64,000 nucleotides of DNA from Poecilobothrus nobilitatus (lineage: Eukaryota; Arthropoda; Insecta; Diptera; Dolichopodidae): contig OX352772.1 in NCBI GenBank assembly GCA_947095535.1, positions 143,726,660-143,790,659 on the forward strand, read 5' to 3'. The notes beneath the pieces were generated by a model. That model worked only from the letters and a program-made list of their open reading frames with translations, was not told where the DNA came from and made no database searches. Below are positions 53,946-64,000 of the stretch, one piece after another; the stretch's first letter is position 1; each line of letters begins with the position of its first letter. A program made the position numbers and the translations under genes.

Positions 53946-54365
53946 TAATATATACAATATAAAATATCAAATATATATGCTTGTATTCAATATTATTATA
54001 TCATAATATACCATACCTAAAATAAAACAAAAAAATAACAGAAATAATTAGTAACAAATAAATATAAAAATATACCTATAACCGTGGTTCCTGCTATATT
54101 CTATAACTTGATAATGAATACTAAATAAAGAATAATAATAACCTATAGGCTATAATACATACATGTGCATATGTCAAATTGATGGAGACGGCATAAGTCA
54201 CAGGTATGATCAATGTAATTGAATTGTCATACACAATTATAATGGCAACAAGCACCACCCACATGACACGGTTTCTCCACTTGACCGATAGATGACACTA
54301 GGAGAAAATTAGAAGATGACATCTTGTGGATAGCAAAAGTAGACCAACCTATTTTGTGAAGAAAA

Positions 54366-56416
54366 ATGATTAGCGAAACTGAAACAGAGCCTCGGAATAG
54401 AAATAAGATTGAAAATACGGTATCGACAATTGCCACACGTTTAAGGACAAGATTTGCACAATGGAATATTAAAACATTAAGAGAAAATTCTAGATTAGCC
54501 CAAGTCGAAAAAGAAATGCAAAGATATGGAATTGGGATCCTTGGGCTTAGCGAAGTTAGATGGAATAACTACGGGGAGTTGATTACAGCAAATAATAACA
54601 TGTTCATATACTCAGGAATTAGTAACAATTTGGGGGAATATGGAGTTGCAATACTAATAGATAAGAAACATAAGAACAGCGTAATAAATTGGGAGGCTGT
54701 CTCAGAAAGATTAATGACCGTAAGGCTAGCTACCAGGTACAAAAATATAACAATAATACAAGGTTACGCGCCAACAGAAGTTGCAGAGGACGAATGTAAA
54801 GATGAATTCTATGCTCAATTAACATCAATACTATGCAGAACACCTCGAAAAGATACAGTAATAATGATGGGTGATTTCAACGCAAAAGTTGGAAAGAGAA
54901 ATCCAAGCGAAGAATGTCCAGTTACAGGGTTACATGCAATAGGAATTAAGAACAACAATGGGGAAAGGCTAATAGATATATGCCAAGAATTTGGTCTGAT
55001 AATTGGAAGCACACTATTTCCACATAAGGAAATACACATGTACACTTGGACATCACCTGATGGAAGAACGAAAAACCAAATTGAAACTGGCGATCATCAT
55101 TACTAGATGTAAGAACTTGGCGGGGTACAGATGCACAAACAGACCATTCTAGTATTCAAGCAAAATCCAGAAGAAGAAAAATACTAATTATAGCCAAACT
55201 CAATATAGATAATAAGAAAAATGAATTAATAGAAAAAATTAAAAATAATATAGAAGAGGAACCCCAAATAAGCGAAGAAAAATGGCAAGAGATATATAGA
55301 AATGCTGGTGAAGAAATCTTGGGAACCAAAGAAAACAACAGAAAAGAATGGATCTCAGATGAAACATGGAACAAAATACTTCTGAGAAGAAACATTAAAA
55401 CTTCACTACTAACAAATAATAGTAACGAAATGAAAGAACATCATAAAACCATAGGCAGAGAGATAAAGAAGCTTGCAAGAAGGGACAAAAGAAAATTCAT
55501 AAGCAATATCGCTTTAGAAGCCCAACAAGCAGCTGACCAACACAACTCAAAGCAACTATTACGCTAAGATAAAAATCCTATCCAACCAGAAGTCAAGTAG
55601 GGATCACCCAATCAAAGACAAGAATAGAAAACTACTAACATCGACTAAAGAACAATTGGATAGATGGAAAGAGCATTTCAGCACAAATAAAGTTTATACA
55701 TGGCACCCTAGCCCGTAGGGGCACACTGGGAATACAAGTACAAATATTAACATCGGTACTCCAACAGTACTGCAACCCATAATAGAAAAGTTATGGCGAA
55801 ATGAAGAAATGAGTTCCCAATAGAAAAAATGTATCATTGTAAAGATACCCAAGAAAGGCAATAACTGTAATAACTGGAGAGGAATAACAATACTCAATAC
55901 TGTACACAAGATACTGGCCCTAGTCGTTCTTAGTAGAATTGAGGAACATATTGAAAGTGTCTTAAGAAGAGAACAAGCCGGTTTCCGTAAAGAACGAAGT
56001 TGTACAGAGCATGCAACACTCTAAGAATAATCCTAGAACAATCAAAAGAATTCAATGCACCCATTTACATAGCATTTGTCGATTTCAAGAGACCATTCGA
56101 TGAGACACATAGAAACGCAATATGGGAAGCACTTCAAAGGAAGAACATTCCAGAAAACATCATCAGGATAATTAGAGCAACACAGAAGCTCAAATTCTCC
56201 ATAAGGGTATTTTAAGCGACCCTGTAATAATTAGAAATGGAGTAAGACAAGGTTGCCCACTATCTCCTCTACTATTCAATATAACAATTGACGAAGTCAT
56301 GAGAAAGACCAATAACAACTCATCCAGAGGTATAAACTGGTACCTCACACAAAAGCTAGAAGATTTGGACTACGCTGATGACATTAGCCTACTTACACAA
56401 ACACACGAAGATAAAA
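54366..56416 (+). pseudogene. RTE-2 LINE polyprotein, unit 1, 3'-truncated
   Basis: Endonuclease open over 54366-55106: TRFAQWNIKTLRENSRLAQV, GILGLSEVRWNNYGEL, IIQGYAPTEVAEDE, TVIMMGDFNAKVGKRNP, STLFPHKEIHMYTWTSPDGR. It breaks at a 41-bp deletion near 55148. The linker is open at 55319-55567 (EIKKLARRDKRKFISNIALE). RT: AGFRKERSCTEHATL, FVDFKRPFDETHR (motif A), GVRQGCPLSPLLFNITIDEV (motif B), LEDLDYADDISLLTQTHED (YADD). The 3' end is lost: at 56416 the sequence jumps into a DINE-B array at AAAATGCTGG. RTE-1 is its closest relative in the window (shared YAPTE, GTLF, DYADDI). Confidence 0.88.
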
Positions 56417-57533
56417 TGCTGGAGTTAATAGCAAAACTAACAATTTTGCAAAAGTGACTTAAAAAAAATTTCAGCCTCCTAGCTCCTCTATTTTTTGAGT
56501 AATCGTGCGGACGGACACTGAGTTATTTTCATTTAATAAGAGAAGTTGTATGGCAGCTACCCGAACCCGTTGTATCATCACAACGTAATTTTGCAGAAGT
56601 TGTTGCCATAAAACTTGATCATCATTCGCAAAATATCACATACCTAGATTGGATAAACACTGGGTTATTTCCATTTAAAGAAAGAAGTTGTATAGCAGCT
56701 ACTCGAACCCGGCGGCAGAAAATGCTGGAGTTAAATAATAAAACTAACAATTTCGCAAAAGTGACGTAAAAAAAATTTCAGCCTCCTAGCTCCTTTATTT
56801 TTTGAGTTATCGTGCGGACGGAAACTGAGTTATTTTCATTTAATAAGAGAAGTTGTATGGCAGCTACCCGAAACTGTTGCACCAGCACAACCAAATTTTG
56901 CAGAAGTTGTTGCCATAAAACTTGATCATCATTTGTATAATTTCAGACGCCTAGCTTCATTAAGTTCCAAGAGGTGCAAGAAGCCTGAACCGGCCGTTCT
57001 AGACCAACCAAATTTTACAAAAGTTGTTGGCATGTAACTCGACACCTCTTTACTAAATTTCAGATTCCTAGCTTCTATAGACACTGAGTTATTCTCATTT
57101 AAACGGATAAGTTGTATGGCAGCTACCCGAACCCGCCGTACCAACACAACCAATATTTACAGAAGTTGTGGCCATAAAACTTGATCATCATTTGCAAAAT
57201 TTCAGAAACCTAGCTTAAATAGATACTGAGTTATTTCTGTTTAAAGAAAGAAGTTGTATGGCAGCTACTCGAACCCGGCGACCGAAAATGTTGGATTTAA
57301 ATAGCAAAACTAACAATTTTGCAAAAGTGACGTAAAAAAAATTTCAACCTCCTAGCTCCTTTATTTTTTGAGTTATCGTGCGGAGGGGCGGATATGCATG
57401 GCTTAATCGACTCAGCATTTGATTCTGAGCCGATCCATACCTTTGACACTATATCTAGCTCGACTCCTTTAAGGTGTTACAAACGTAATGGCAAATTTAT
57501 TATACCCTTGAACATAGGTCATACGGGTATAAT
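56417..57533 (+). mobile_element. DINE-like element B, partial, unit 1
   Basis: Begins within the array and ends with the same microsatellite, inverted core and terminal hairpin as the full copy (57380-57532). The left end is missing. Confidence 0.85.
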
Positions 57534-58240
57534 AACATTTGATGAAATTGTACTAAAAATTAAACTAATGTAAATATAATTAAAGAATTAAAATTTAATA
57601 AACATGTGTCTTATATATTTGCCATAACAATTTTTGTGATTGGTATGGATGGGGCAAGTGTGTTATTTAAAAAAATGTTCATATTTTAAAAACTAAAGGA
57701 ATTCGTCAAATTCTTCATCTAATTAAATAAATTCTTTTCCAGACACTACGCCAGCACTTCGTGTTATTGTCGAAACAAATTCTTCGAATTCGATTCCCAC
57801 AAAAATAACTGACGCTAAACGTGCATTTCCTATTCTTTTGAAATAATAAAATTTCTTAACCAATATAATTTAAAATCAATCTCATATTTCAAAATAAAAT
57901 ATTCAAATCATATTTATTTAATTTTAATGCGGAATATTTCAAATAAGTACTTTCCCACATTAAAGTAGCATTGCTCGAATTACACCAACAACTAAGTTAA
58001 TTTTTTGCCTAATTGCATTTTAATAATAATATCAATAACAGCATAATTTAGAATTAAGTCAACCATTGTTTGAACCTGAAAGTGATTATAATTAAACTAT
58101 TTAAATTGTAAAAGCTCGTTTGAACAGGATATATTTTTCTAAACTAAATCGTATTACAAGTGGGCTAAAAATAATAAATAAATATTTAAAAAAAAAAAAC
58201 AAATAAAATGTTTTTTTCAAAATAACCAAAAGCACTTATT
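57534..58240 (+). repeat. repeat family D 3' region, unit 2
   Basis: Matches 52377-53088 nearly base for base; one A is lost at about 57560, which shifts the old ORF frame. Confidence 0.85.
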
Positions 58241-58493
58241 TAAGTTGCGTGAAAATATTTTTTATATTATACTTATATAATAAACTTTATATGTATATAA
58301 AAATTTATGATTTTTAGCAAAAACTAACCCATGTTCCTTGATTTAATTGACTGAAATATTAACTGTCGAATATAGGAAATAATGCGATTATTTAGAATCT
58401 TTATACTTTAAAGAAAAGTAATATTGCGGGACGAACTTAGCAGTTTAAAAAAATTAAGTAATACGAGTACAGTAATTAGTCATATTTTTAAAT
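58241..58493. other. AT-rich spacer, nothing recognised
   Basis: Present only in unit 2 (deleted in unit 1). No motif recognised. Confidence 0.5.
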
Positions 58494-59590
58494 TGTTATA
58501 CCCGTACGATAAGTATCGGGTATAATAAAATTACTCCTCCGTTTGTAACACCTCGAAATAAGCGAGCTAGATATACCTTCAAAGGTATGAATCGGATCAG
58601 AATCAAATTCTGAGTCGATTAAGCCATGTCCGTCCGTCCAGCAGCACAGTAACTCAAAAACTAAGAAAGCGAGAATCTTGAAATTTACACAAAATATTCT
58701 GGGAGCAATTTGTAGGTTCCCTATTTTTTTTTGTTGAGTTCCGACCAAAATTTCGGGTAGCTCCCGAACAACTAACTTTTAGATCTCCACAATTTGTTTT
58801 TCTCCACAAGAGCCATGAAATTTTAACTGCTGATAGATATCATAAAAATATTAATTTTATGTTAAGACTAATTTTTCTGTAGCCCTTCCCATTAAGGAGC
58901 TACAGCCCCCCAAAGTTCGAAAAATCTCTATATTTAAATTGTTATAACACAAGCTCTATAAGGTATACCTTCAATTCCAAACGATAGGTGCTATTATGAG
59001 CTTTACAAACATGTATATAATAAATATATACTTGTGCTATACGGTGTCTTAATTTACCGTTATGCGAAACTGAATTATTGCAAAATCCTTTAACCTTTCT
59101 ATCTTCTAAACGGTTTAAGTCGGAAACTTTAACAGTAAGTCGGAAATTTTAACAGAAGTTAGATCTTTGAAAATAAGTATTAGTCATTTCAGAAATTTTT
59201 TTTGTATCACTCCCCGTTTAGGAGCTTTAAGGGATCAAAAACTGAAAATTTCCTATTTTTAAACACCTGTAACTTGAACACCTGTTAACATTTTTTTGAA
59301 ATAATACATAAAAATTAAAGCTTCAACATTATACTCTTATTTCTGTTAACAATTTTTTTTAATAATGTAGGGTTATTTTATAATTGACGAAAGTGTTACT
59401 TGATTTTCTAAAATTTTCTAACAAATTTCTTTAAAGGATTTTTTGCATTTTGTTTTACTCGATAATTTGAAATTGTTGAGGATACAATGCGTAGTACAAA
59501 AAAATGTGAATAAATAAACAACGTAACGGTAGCTTGAAGAATTTTTATTTATATGATATTGATATACATACATACTTATATAATATAATG
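58494..59590 (-). mobile_element. DINE-like element C, longer copy, unit 2
   Basis: Starts with a terminal hairpin (TATACCCGTAC / GTATCGGGTATA, 58498-58525), then an inverted CAGAATCAAATTCTGAG core, GTCCGTCCGTCC microsatellite (58628-58640), GTAACTCAAAAACT, and the C-type body (CCCGAACAACTAACTTTTAG; AATTTACCGTTATGCG; CACTCCCCGTTTAGGAGC; AACACCTGTAACTTG). This links the C body to the TATACCC hairpin end typical of DINE-A and DINE-B. Confidence 0.8.
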
Positions 59591-59600
59591 TTTATTTTTA

Positions 59601-59627
59601 TCAGTGACATATCGTATATGTCACTGA
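59601..59627. repeat. perfect 27-bp palindrome, unit 2
   Basis: Same as at 53524-53550. Confidence 0.9.
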
Positions 59628-59930
59628 TGAATGAATGATAGGAGTATAAATGTATATTATATAGCGCCGTATTTACATACATATATGTATTTTATTGTAC
59701 TTATAAGAAATTATTCTATGAATCGAAATATTTTTAAAGAAATATTGCAATGTATGGCGATATAGGAACTTATAACAATATAAATATACTATGTGTGCAT
59801 TAATATAATACAATATTTAAAATTATATTTACTATTTTGTAATTTAATATACATTTACCGCTTAGTATTAAATGGTACTACAGAATATTTGAAAAAGTTT
59901 TGGATTGATAATCGTTATGTGGAAGGTTAG

Positions 59931-60022
59931 ATCTCCTCCTTAGCCTAGGTGGTCAGAGCGCAAAACTTTGCAATCTAACCACTGTGGTGGTTCCCGGGTT
60001 CGATTGCCAGTGGGAGATGCCA
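59931..60022 (+). promoter_or_regulatory. tRNA-like head of RTE-2, unit 2
   Basis: Same as in unit 1 except that the B box reads GGTTCGATTGC and the T stem is weakened (CCAGT for CCGGT). The loss of the B-box base suggests no selection on this copy. Confidence 0.75.
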
Positions 60023-60443
60023 TAATATATACAACATAAAATATCAAATATATATGCTTATATTCAATATTATTATATCATAATATACCATACCTAAAAT
60101 AAAACAAAAAAAATAACAGAAATAATTAGTAACAAATAAATATAAAAATATACCTATAACCGTGGTTCCTGCTATATTCTATAACTTGATAATGAATACT
60201 AAATAAAGAATAATAATAACCTATAGGCTATAATACATACATGTGCATATGTCAAATTGATGTAGACGGCATAAGGCACAGGTATGATCAATGTAATTGA
60301 ATTGTCATACAAAATTACAATGGCAACAAGTACCACCCACATGACACGGTTTCTCCACTTGACCGATGGATGACACTAGGAGAAAATTAGAAGATGACAT
60401 CTTGTGGATAGCAACAGTAGACCAACCTACTTTGTGAAGAAAA

Positions 60444-62527
60444 ATGATTAGCGAAACTGAAACAGAGCCTCGGAATAGAAATAAGATTGAAAATACGGTA
60501 TCGACAATTGCCACACGTTTAAGGACAAGATTTGCACAATGGAATATTAAAACATTAACAGAAAATTCTAGATTAGCCCAAGTCGAAAAAGAAATGCAAA
60601 GATATGGAATTGGGATCCTTGGGCTTAGCGAAGTTAGATGGAATAACTACGGGGAGTTGATTACAGCAAATAATAACATGTTCATATACTCAGGAATTAG
60701 TAACAATTTGGGGGAATATGGAGTTGCAATACTAATAGATAAGAAACATAAGAACAGCGTAATAAATTGGGAGGCTGTCTCAGAAAGATTAATGACCGTA
60801 AGGCTAGCTACCAGGTACAAAAATATAACAATAATACAAGGTTACGCGCCAACAGAAATTGCAGAGGACGAATGTAAGGATGAATTCTATGCTCAATTAA
60901 CATCAATACTATGCAGAACACCTCGAAAAGATACAGTAATAATGATGGGTGACTTCAACGCAAAAGTTGGAAAGAGAAAGCCAAGCGAAGAATGTCCAGT
61001 TACAGGGTTACATGCAATAGGAATTAGGAACAACAATGGGGAAAGGCTAATAGATATATGCCAAGAATTTGATCAGATAATTGGAGGCACACTATTTCCA
61101 CATAAGGAAATACACATGTACACTTGGACATCACCTGATGGAAGAACGAAAAACCAAATTGAAACTGGCGATCATCATTACTAGATGTAAGAACTTGGCG
61201 GGGGACAGATGCACAAACAGACCATATGCTACTTACAGCCGACTTAAGAATCAAGCTAAGACGTATTCAAGCAAAATCCAGAAGAAGAAAAATACTAATT
61301 ATAGCCAAACTCAATATAGATAATAAGAAAAATGAATTAATAGAAAAAATTAAAAATAATATAGAAGATGAACCCCAAATAAGCGAAGAAAAATGGCAAG
61401 AGATATATAGAAATGCTGGTGAAGAAATCTTGGGAACCAAAGAAAACAACAGAAAAGAATGGATCTCAGATGAAACATGGAACAAAATACTTCTGAGAAG
61501 AAACATTAAAACTTCACTACTAACAAATAATAGTAACGAAATGAAAGAACATCATAAAACCATAGGCAGAGAGATAAAGAAGCTTGCAAGAAGGGACAAA
61601 AGAAAATTCATAAGCAATATCGCTTTAGAAGCCCAACAAGCAGCTGACCAACACAACTCAAAGCAACTATTACGCTAAGATAAAAATCCTATCCAACCAG
61701 AAGTCAAGTAGGGATCACCCAATCAAAGACAAGAATAGAAAACTACTAACATCGACTAAAGAACAATTGGATAGATGGAAAGAGCATTTCAGCACAAATA
61801 AAGTTTATACATGGCACCCTAGCCCGTAGGGGCACACTGGGAATACAAGTACAAATATTAACATCGGTACTCCAACAGTACTGCAACCCATAATAGAAAA
61901 GTTATGGCGAAATGAAGAAATGAGTTCCCAATAGAAAAAATGTATCATTGTAAAGATACCCAAGAAAGGCAATAACTGTAATAACTGGAGAGGAATAACA
62001 ATACTCAATACTGTACACAAGATACTGGCCCTAGTCGTTCTTAGTAGAATTGAGGAACATATTGAAAGTGTCTTAAGAAGAGAACAAGCCGGTTTCCGTA
62101 AAGAACGAAGTTGTACAGAGCATGCAACACTCTAAGAATAATCCTAGAACAATCAAAAGAATTCAATGCACCCATTTACATAGCATTTGTCGATTTCAAG
62201 AGACCATTCGATGAGACACATAGAAACGCAATATGGGAAGCATTTCAAAGGAAGAACATTCCAGAAAAAATCATCAGGATAATTAGAGCAACACAGAAGC
62301 TCAAATTCTCCATAAGGGTATTTTAAGCGACCCTGTAATAATTAGAAATGGAGTAAGACAAGTTTGCCCACTATCTCCTCTACTATTCAATATAACAATT
62401 GACGAAGTCATGAGAAAGACCAATAACAACTCATCCAGAGGTATAAACTGGTACCTCACACAAAAGCTAGAAGATTTGGACTACGCTGATGACATTAGCC
62501 TACTTACACAAACACACGAAGATAAAA
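60444..62527 (+). pseudogene. RTE-2 LINE polyprotein, unit 2, 3'-truncated
   Basis: Same domain order as unit 1. The endonuclease is open over 60444-61184. The 41 bp missing in unit 1 are present here (MLLTADLRIKLRR), so the linker frame 61226-61678 is open for 150 codons (KEWISDETWNKILLRRN, RDKRKFISNIALEAQQAADQ). In the RT the motif-B glycine is lost (RQVCPLSP for RQGCPLSP), so this copy would be inactive even if repaired elsewhere. YADD is intact (DYADDISLLTQ). The junction with DINE-B at 62527 is identical to unit 1, so the truncation came before the tandem amplification. Confidence 0.88.
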
Positions 62528-63420
62528 TGCTGGAGTTAATAGCAAAACTAACAATTTTGCAAAAGTGACTTAAAAAAAATTTCAGCCTCCTAGCTCCTCT
62601 ATTTTTTGAGTAATCGTGCGGACGGACACTGAGTTATTTTAGCAAAAGTGACGTAAAAAAAATTTCAGCCTCCTAGCTCCTTTATTTTTTGAGTTATCGT
62701 GCGGACGGAAACTGAGTTATTTTCATTTAATAAGAGAAGTTGTATGGCAGCTACCCGAAACTGTTGCACCAGCACAACCAAATTTTGCAGAAGTTGTTGC
62801 CATAAAACTTGATCATCATTTGTATAATTTCAGACGCCTAGCTTCATTAAGTTCCAAGAGGTGCAAGAAGCCTGAACCGGCCGTTCTAGACCAACCAAAT
62901 TTTACAAAAGTTGTTGGCATGTAACTCGACACCTCTTTACTAAATTTCAGATTCCTAGCTTCTATAGACACTGAGTTATTCTCATTTAAACGGATAAGTT
63001 GTATGGCAGCTACCCGAACCCGCCGTACCAACACAACCAATATTTACAGAAGTTGTGGCCATAAAACTTGATCATCATTTGCAAAATTTCAGAAACCTAG
63101 CTTAAATAGATACTGAGTTATTTCTGTTTAAAGAAAGAAGTTGTATGGCAGCTACTCGAACCCGGCGACCGAAAATGTTGGATTTAAATAGCAAAACTAA
63201 CAATTTTGCAAAAGTGACGTAAAAAAAATTTCAACCTCCTAGCTCCTTTATTTTTTGAGTTATCGTGCGGAGGGGCGGATATGCATGGCTTAATCGACTC
63301 AGCATTTGATTCTGAGCCGATCCATACCTTTGACACTATATCTAGCTCGACTCCTTTAAGGTGTTACAAACGTAATGGCAAATTTATTATACCCTTGAAC
63401 ATAGGTCATACGGGTATAAT
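62528..63420 (+). mobile_element. DINE-like element B, partial, unit 2
   Basis: As in unit 1 but about 230 bp shorter: at 62640 the text jumps from CACTGAGTTATTTT to AGCAAAAGTGACG, removing a pair of array units. Confidence 0.85.
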
Positions 63421-64000
63421 AACATTTGATGAAATTGTACTAAAAATTAAACTAATGTAAATATAATTAAAGAATTAAAATTTAATAAACATGTGTCTTA
63501 TATATTTGCCATAACAATTTTTGTGATTGGTATGGATGGGGCAAGTGTGTTATTTAAAAAAATGTTCATATTTTAAAAACTAAAGGAATTCGTCAAATTC
63601 TTCATCTAATTAAATAAATTCTTTTCCAGACACTACGCCAGCACTTCGTGTTATTGTCGAAACAAATTCTTCGAATTCGATTCCCACAAAAATAACTGAC
63701 GCTAAACGTGCATTTCCTATTCTTTTGAAATAATAAAATTTCTTAACCAATATAATTTAAAATCAATCTCATATTTCAAAATAAAATATTCAAATCATAT
63801 TTATTTAATTTTAATGCGGAATATTTCAAATAAGTACTTTCCCACATTAAAGTAGCATTGCTCGAATTACACCAACAACTAAGTTAATTTTTTGCCTAAT
63901 TGCATTTTAATAATAATATCAATAACAGCATAATTTAGAATTAAGTCAACCATTGTTTGAACCTGAAAGTGATTATAATTAAACTATTTAAATTGTAAAA
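63421..64000 (+). repeat. repeat family D 3' region, start of unit 3
   Basis: Matches 57534-58113 essentially throughout, to the last base of the window. The tandem amplification therefore continues beyond it. Confidence 0.88.

Larger units (their letters stand above)
52377..57533 (+). repeat. tandem macro-repeat, unit 1 (5157 bp)
   Basis: Order: family D 3' end (52377-53088), DINE-C body (53089-53510), AT-rich DNA with a 27-bp palindrome (to 53853), RTE-2 LINE (53854-56416), DINE-B (56417-57533). Relative to unit 2 it lacks about 515 bp at 53088, about 390 bp at 53510 and 41 bp in the LINE (55148), and has about 230 bp more of DINE-B array. Confidence 0.92.
57534..63420 (+). repeat. tandem macro-repeat, unit 2 (5887 bp)
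   Basis: Same order as unit 1 and very similar in sequence, but retains segments missing there (58240-58755, 59190-59580 and 61226-61266), so unit 2 is nearer to the ancestral arrangement. A third unit starts at 63421 and runs off the window. Confidence 0.92.

Noticed and set aside
1..64000. CRISPR arrays, operons, bacterial-type terminators
   Set aside because: Nothing of this kind; exon/intron structure and the TE types show a eukaryotic, dipteran-like genome.

Overview
This is a 64-kb piece of AT-rich animal chromosome, almost certainly from a dipteran fly. The only host coding sequence I can support is two adjacent exons of an rdgB-type (class IIA) phosphatidylinositol transfer protein on the minus strand (20369-20442 and 20508-20631). 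Almost everything else is transposable elements (TEs), many nested in one another. Fly-like signs are DINE-1/mini-me elements carrying GTCY microsatellites and terminal TATACCC hairpins, an errantivirus-like Gypsy element, a DD41D (rosa-type) mariner, an LOA-type LINE, and repeated TACATACATATGTA microsatellites. The window therefore looks like intronic or flanking DNA of a TE-swollen rdgB locus.

Layout. 1.1-7.9 kb: a decayed Gypsy/errantivirus-like element (plus strand) broken by a SINE (2.17-2.55), a mariner (3260-4562), a Jockey-type LINE fragment and a fold-back element. 8.6-9.0 kb: a second SINE (minus). 9.4-16.6 kb: an RTE-like LINE ('RTE-1', plus) split by a 3.6-kb block that holds an internally deleted minus-strand LINE and a DINE-like element with a 142-bp tandem array. 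17.8-18.2 kb: a third SINE with target-site duplications. 18.5-19.7 kb: an unclassified repeat ('family D') with a 235-codon ORF. 20.4-20.6 kb: rdgB exons. 21-26.2 kb: a DINE-like element, an inverted-repeat element and a Penelope-like element (PLE) with inverted ends and hammerhead ribozymes. 26.6-32.4 kb: a 1.9-kb direct duplication flanking a second PLE, one copy carrying a hAT remnant. 33.1-38.5 kb: Jockey-type LINE pieces and a DINE-B element. 38.6-43.7 kb: a nearly full-length LOA-type LINE. 43.7-49.5 kb: a nearly full-length Jockey-type LINE with TAATG stop/start junctions. 50-64 kb: a large tandem amplification (5157- and 5887-bp units, running past the window end) built from family D, DINE-C, a second RTE-like LINE ('RTE-2') and DINE-B.

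The most interesting theme is a LINE/SINE partnership. RTE-1 seems to begin with a tRNA-like head containing a pol III B box and ends in a short hairpin tail. The SINE family has the same head and the same tail. RTE-2 also has a tRNA-like head, but from a different tRNA lineage. All TE coding regions are broken by stops or frameshifts, so they are annotated as pseudogenes unless stated. Family and clade names are from motif recognition by eye; no database search was possible.
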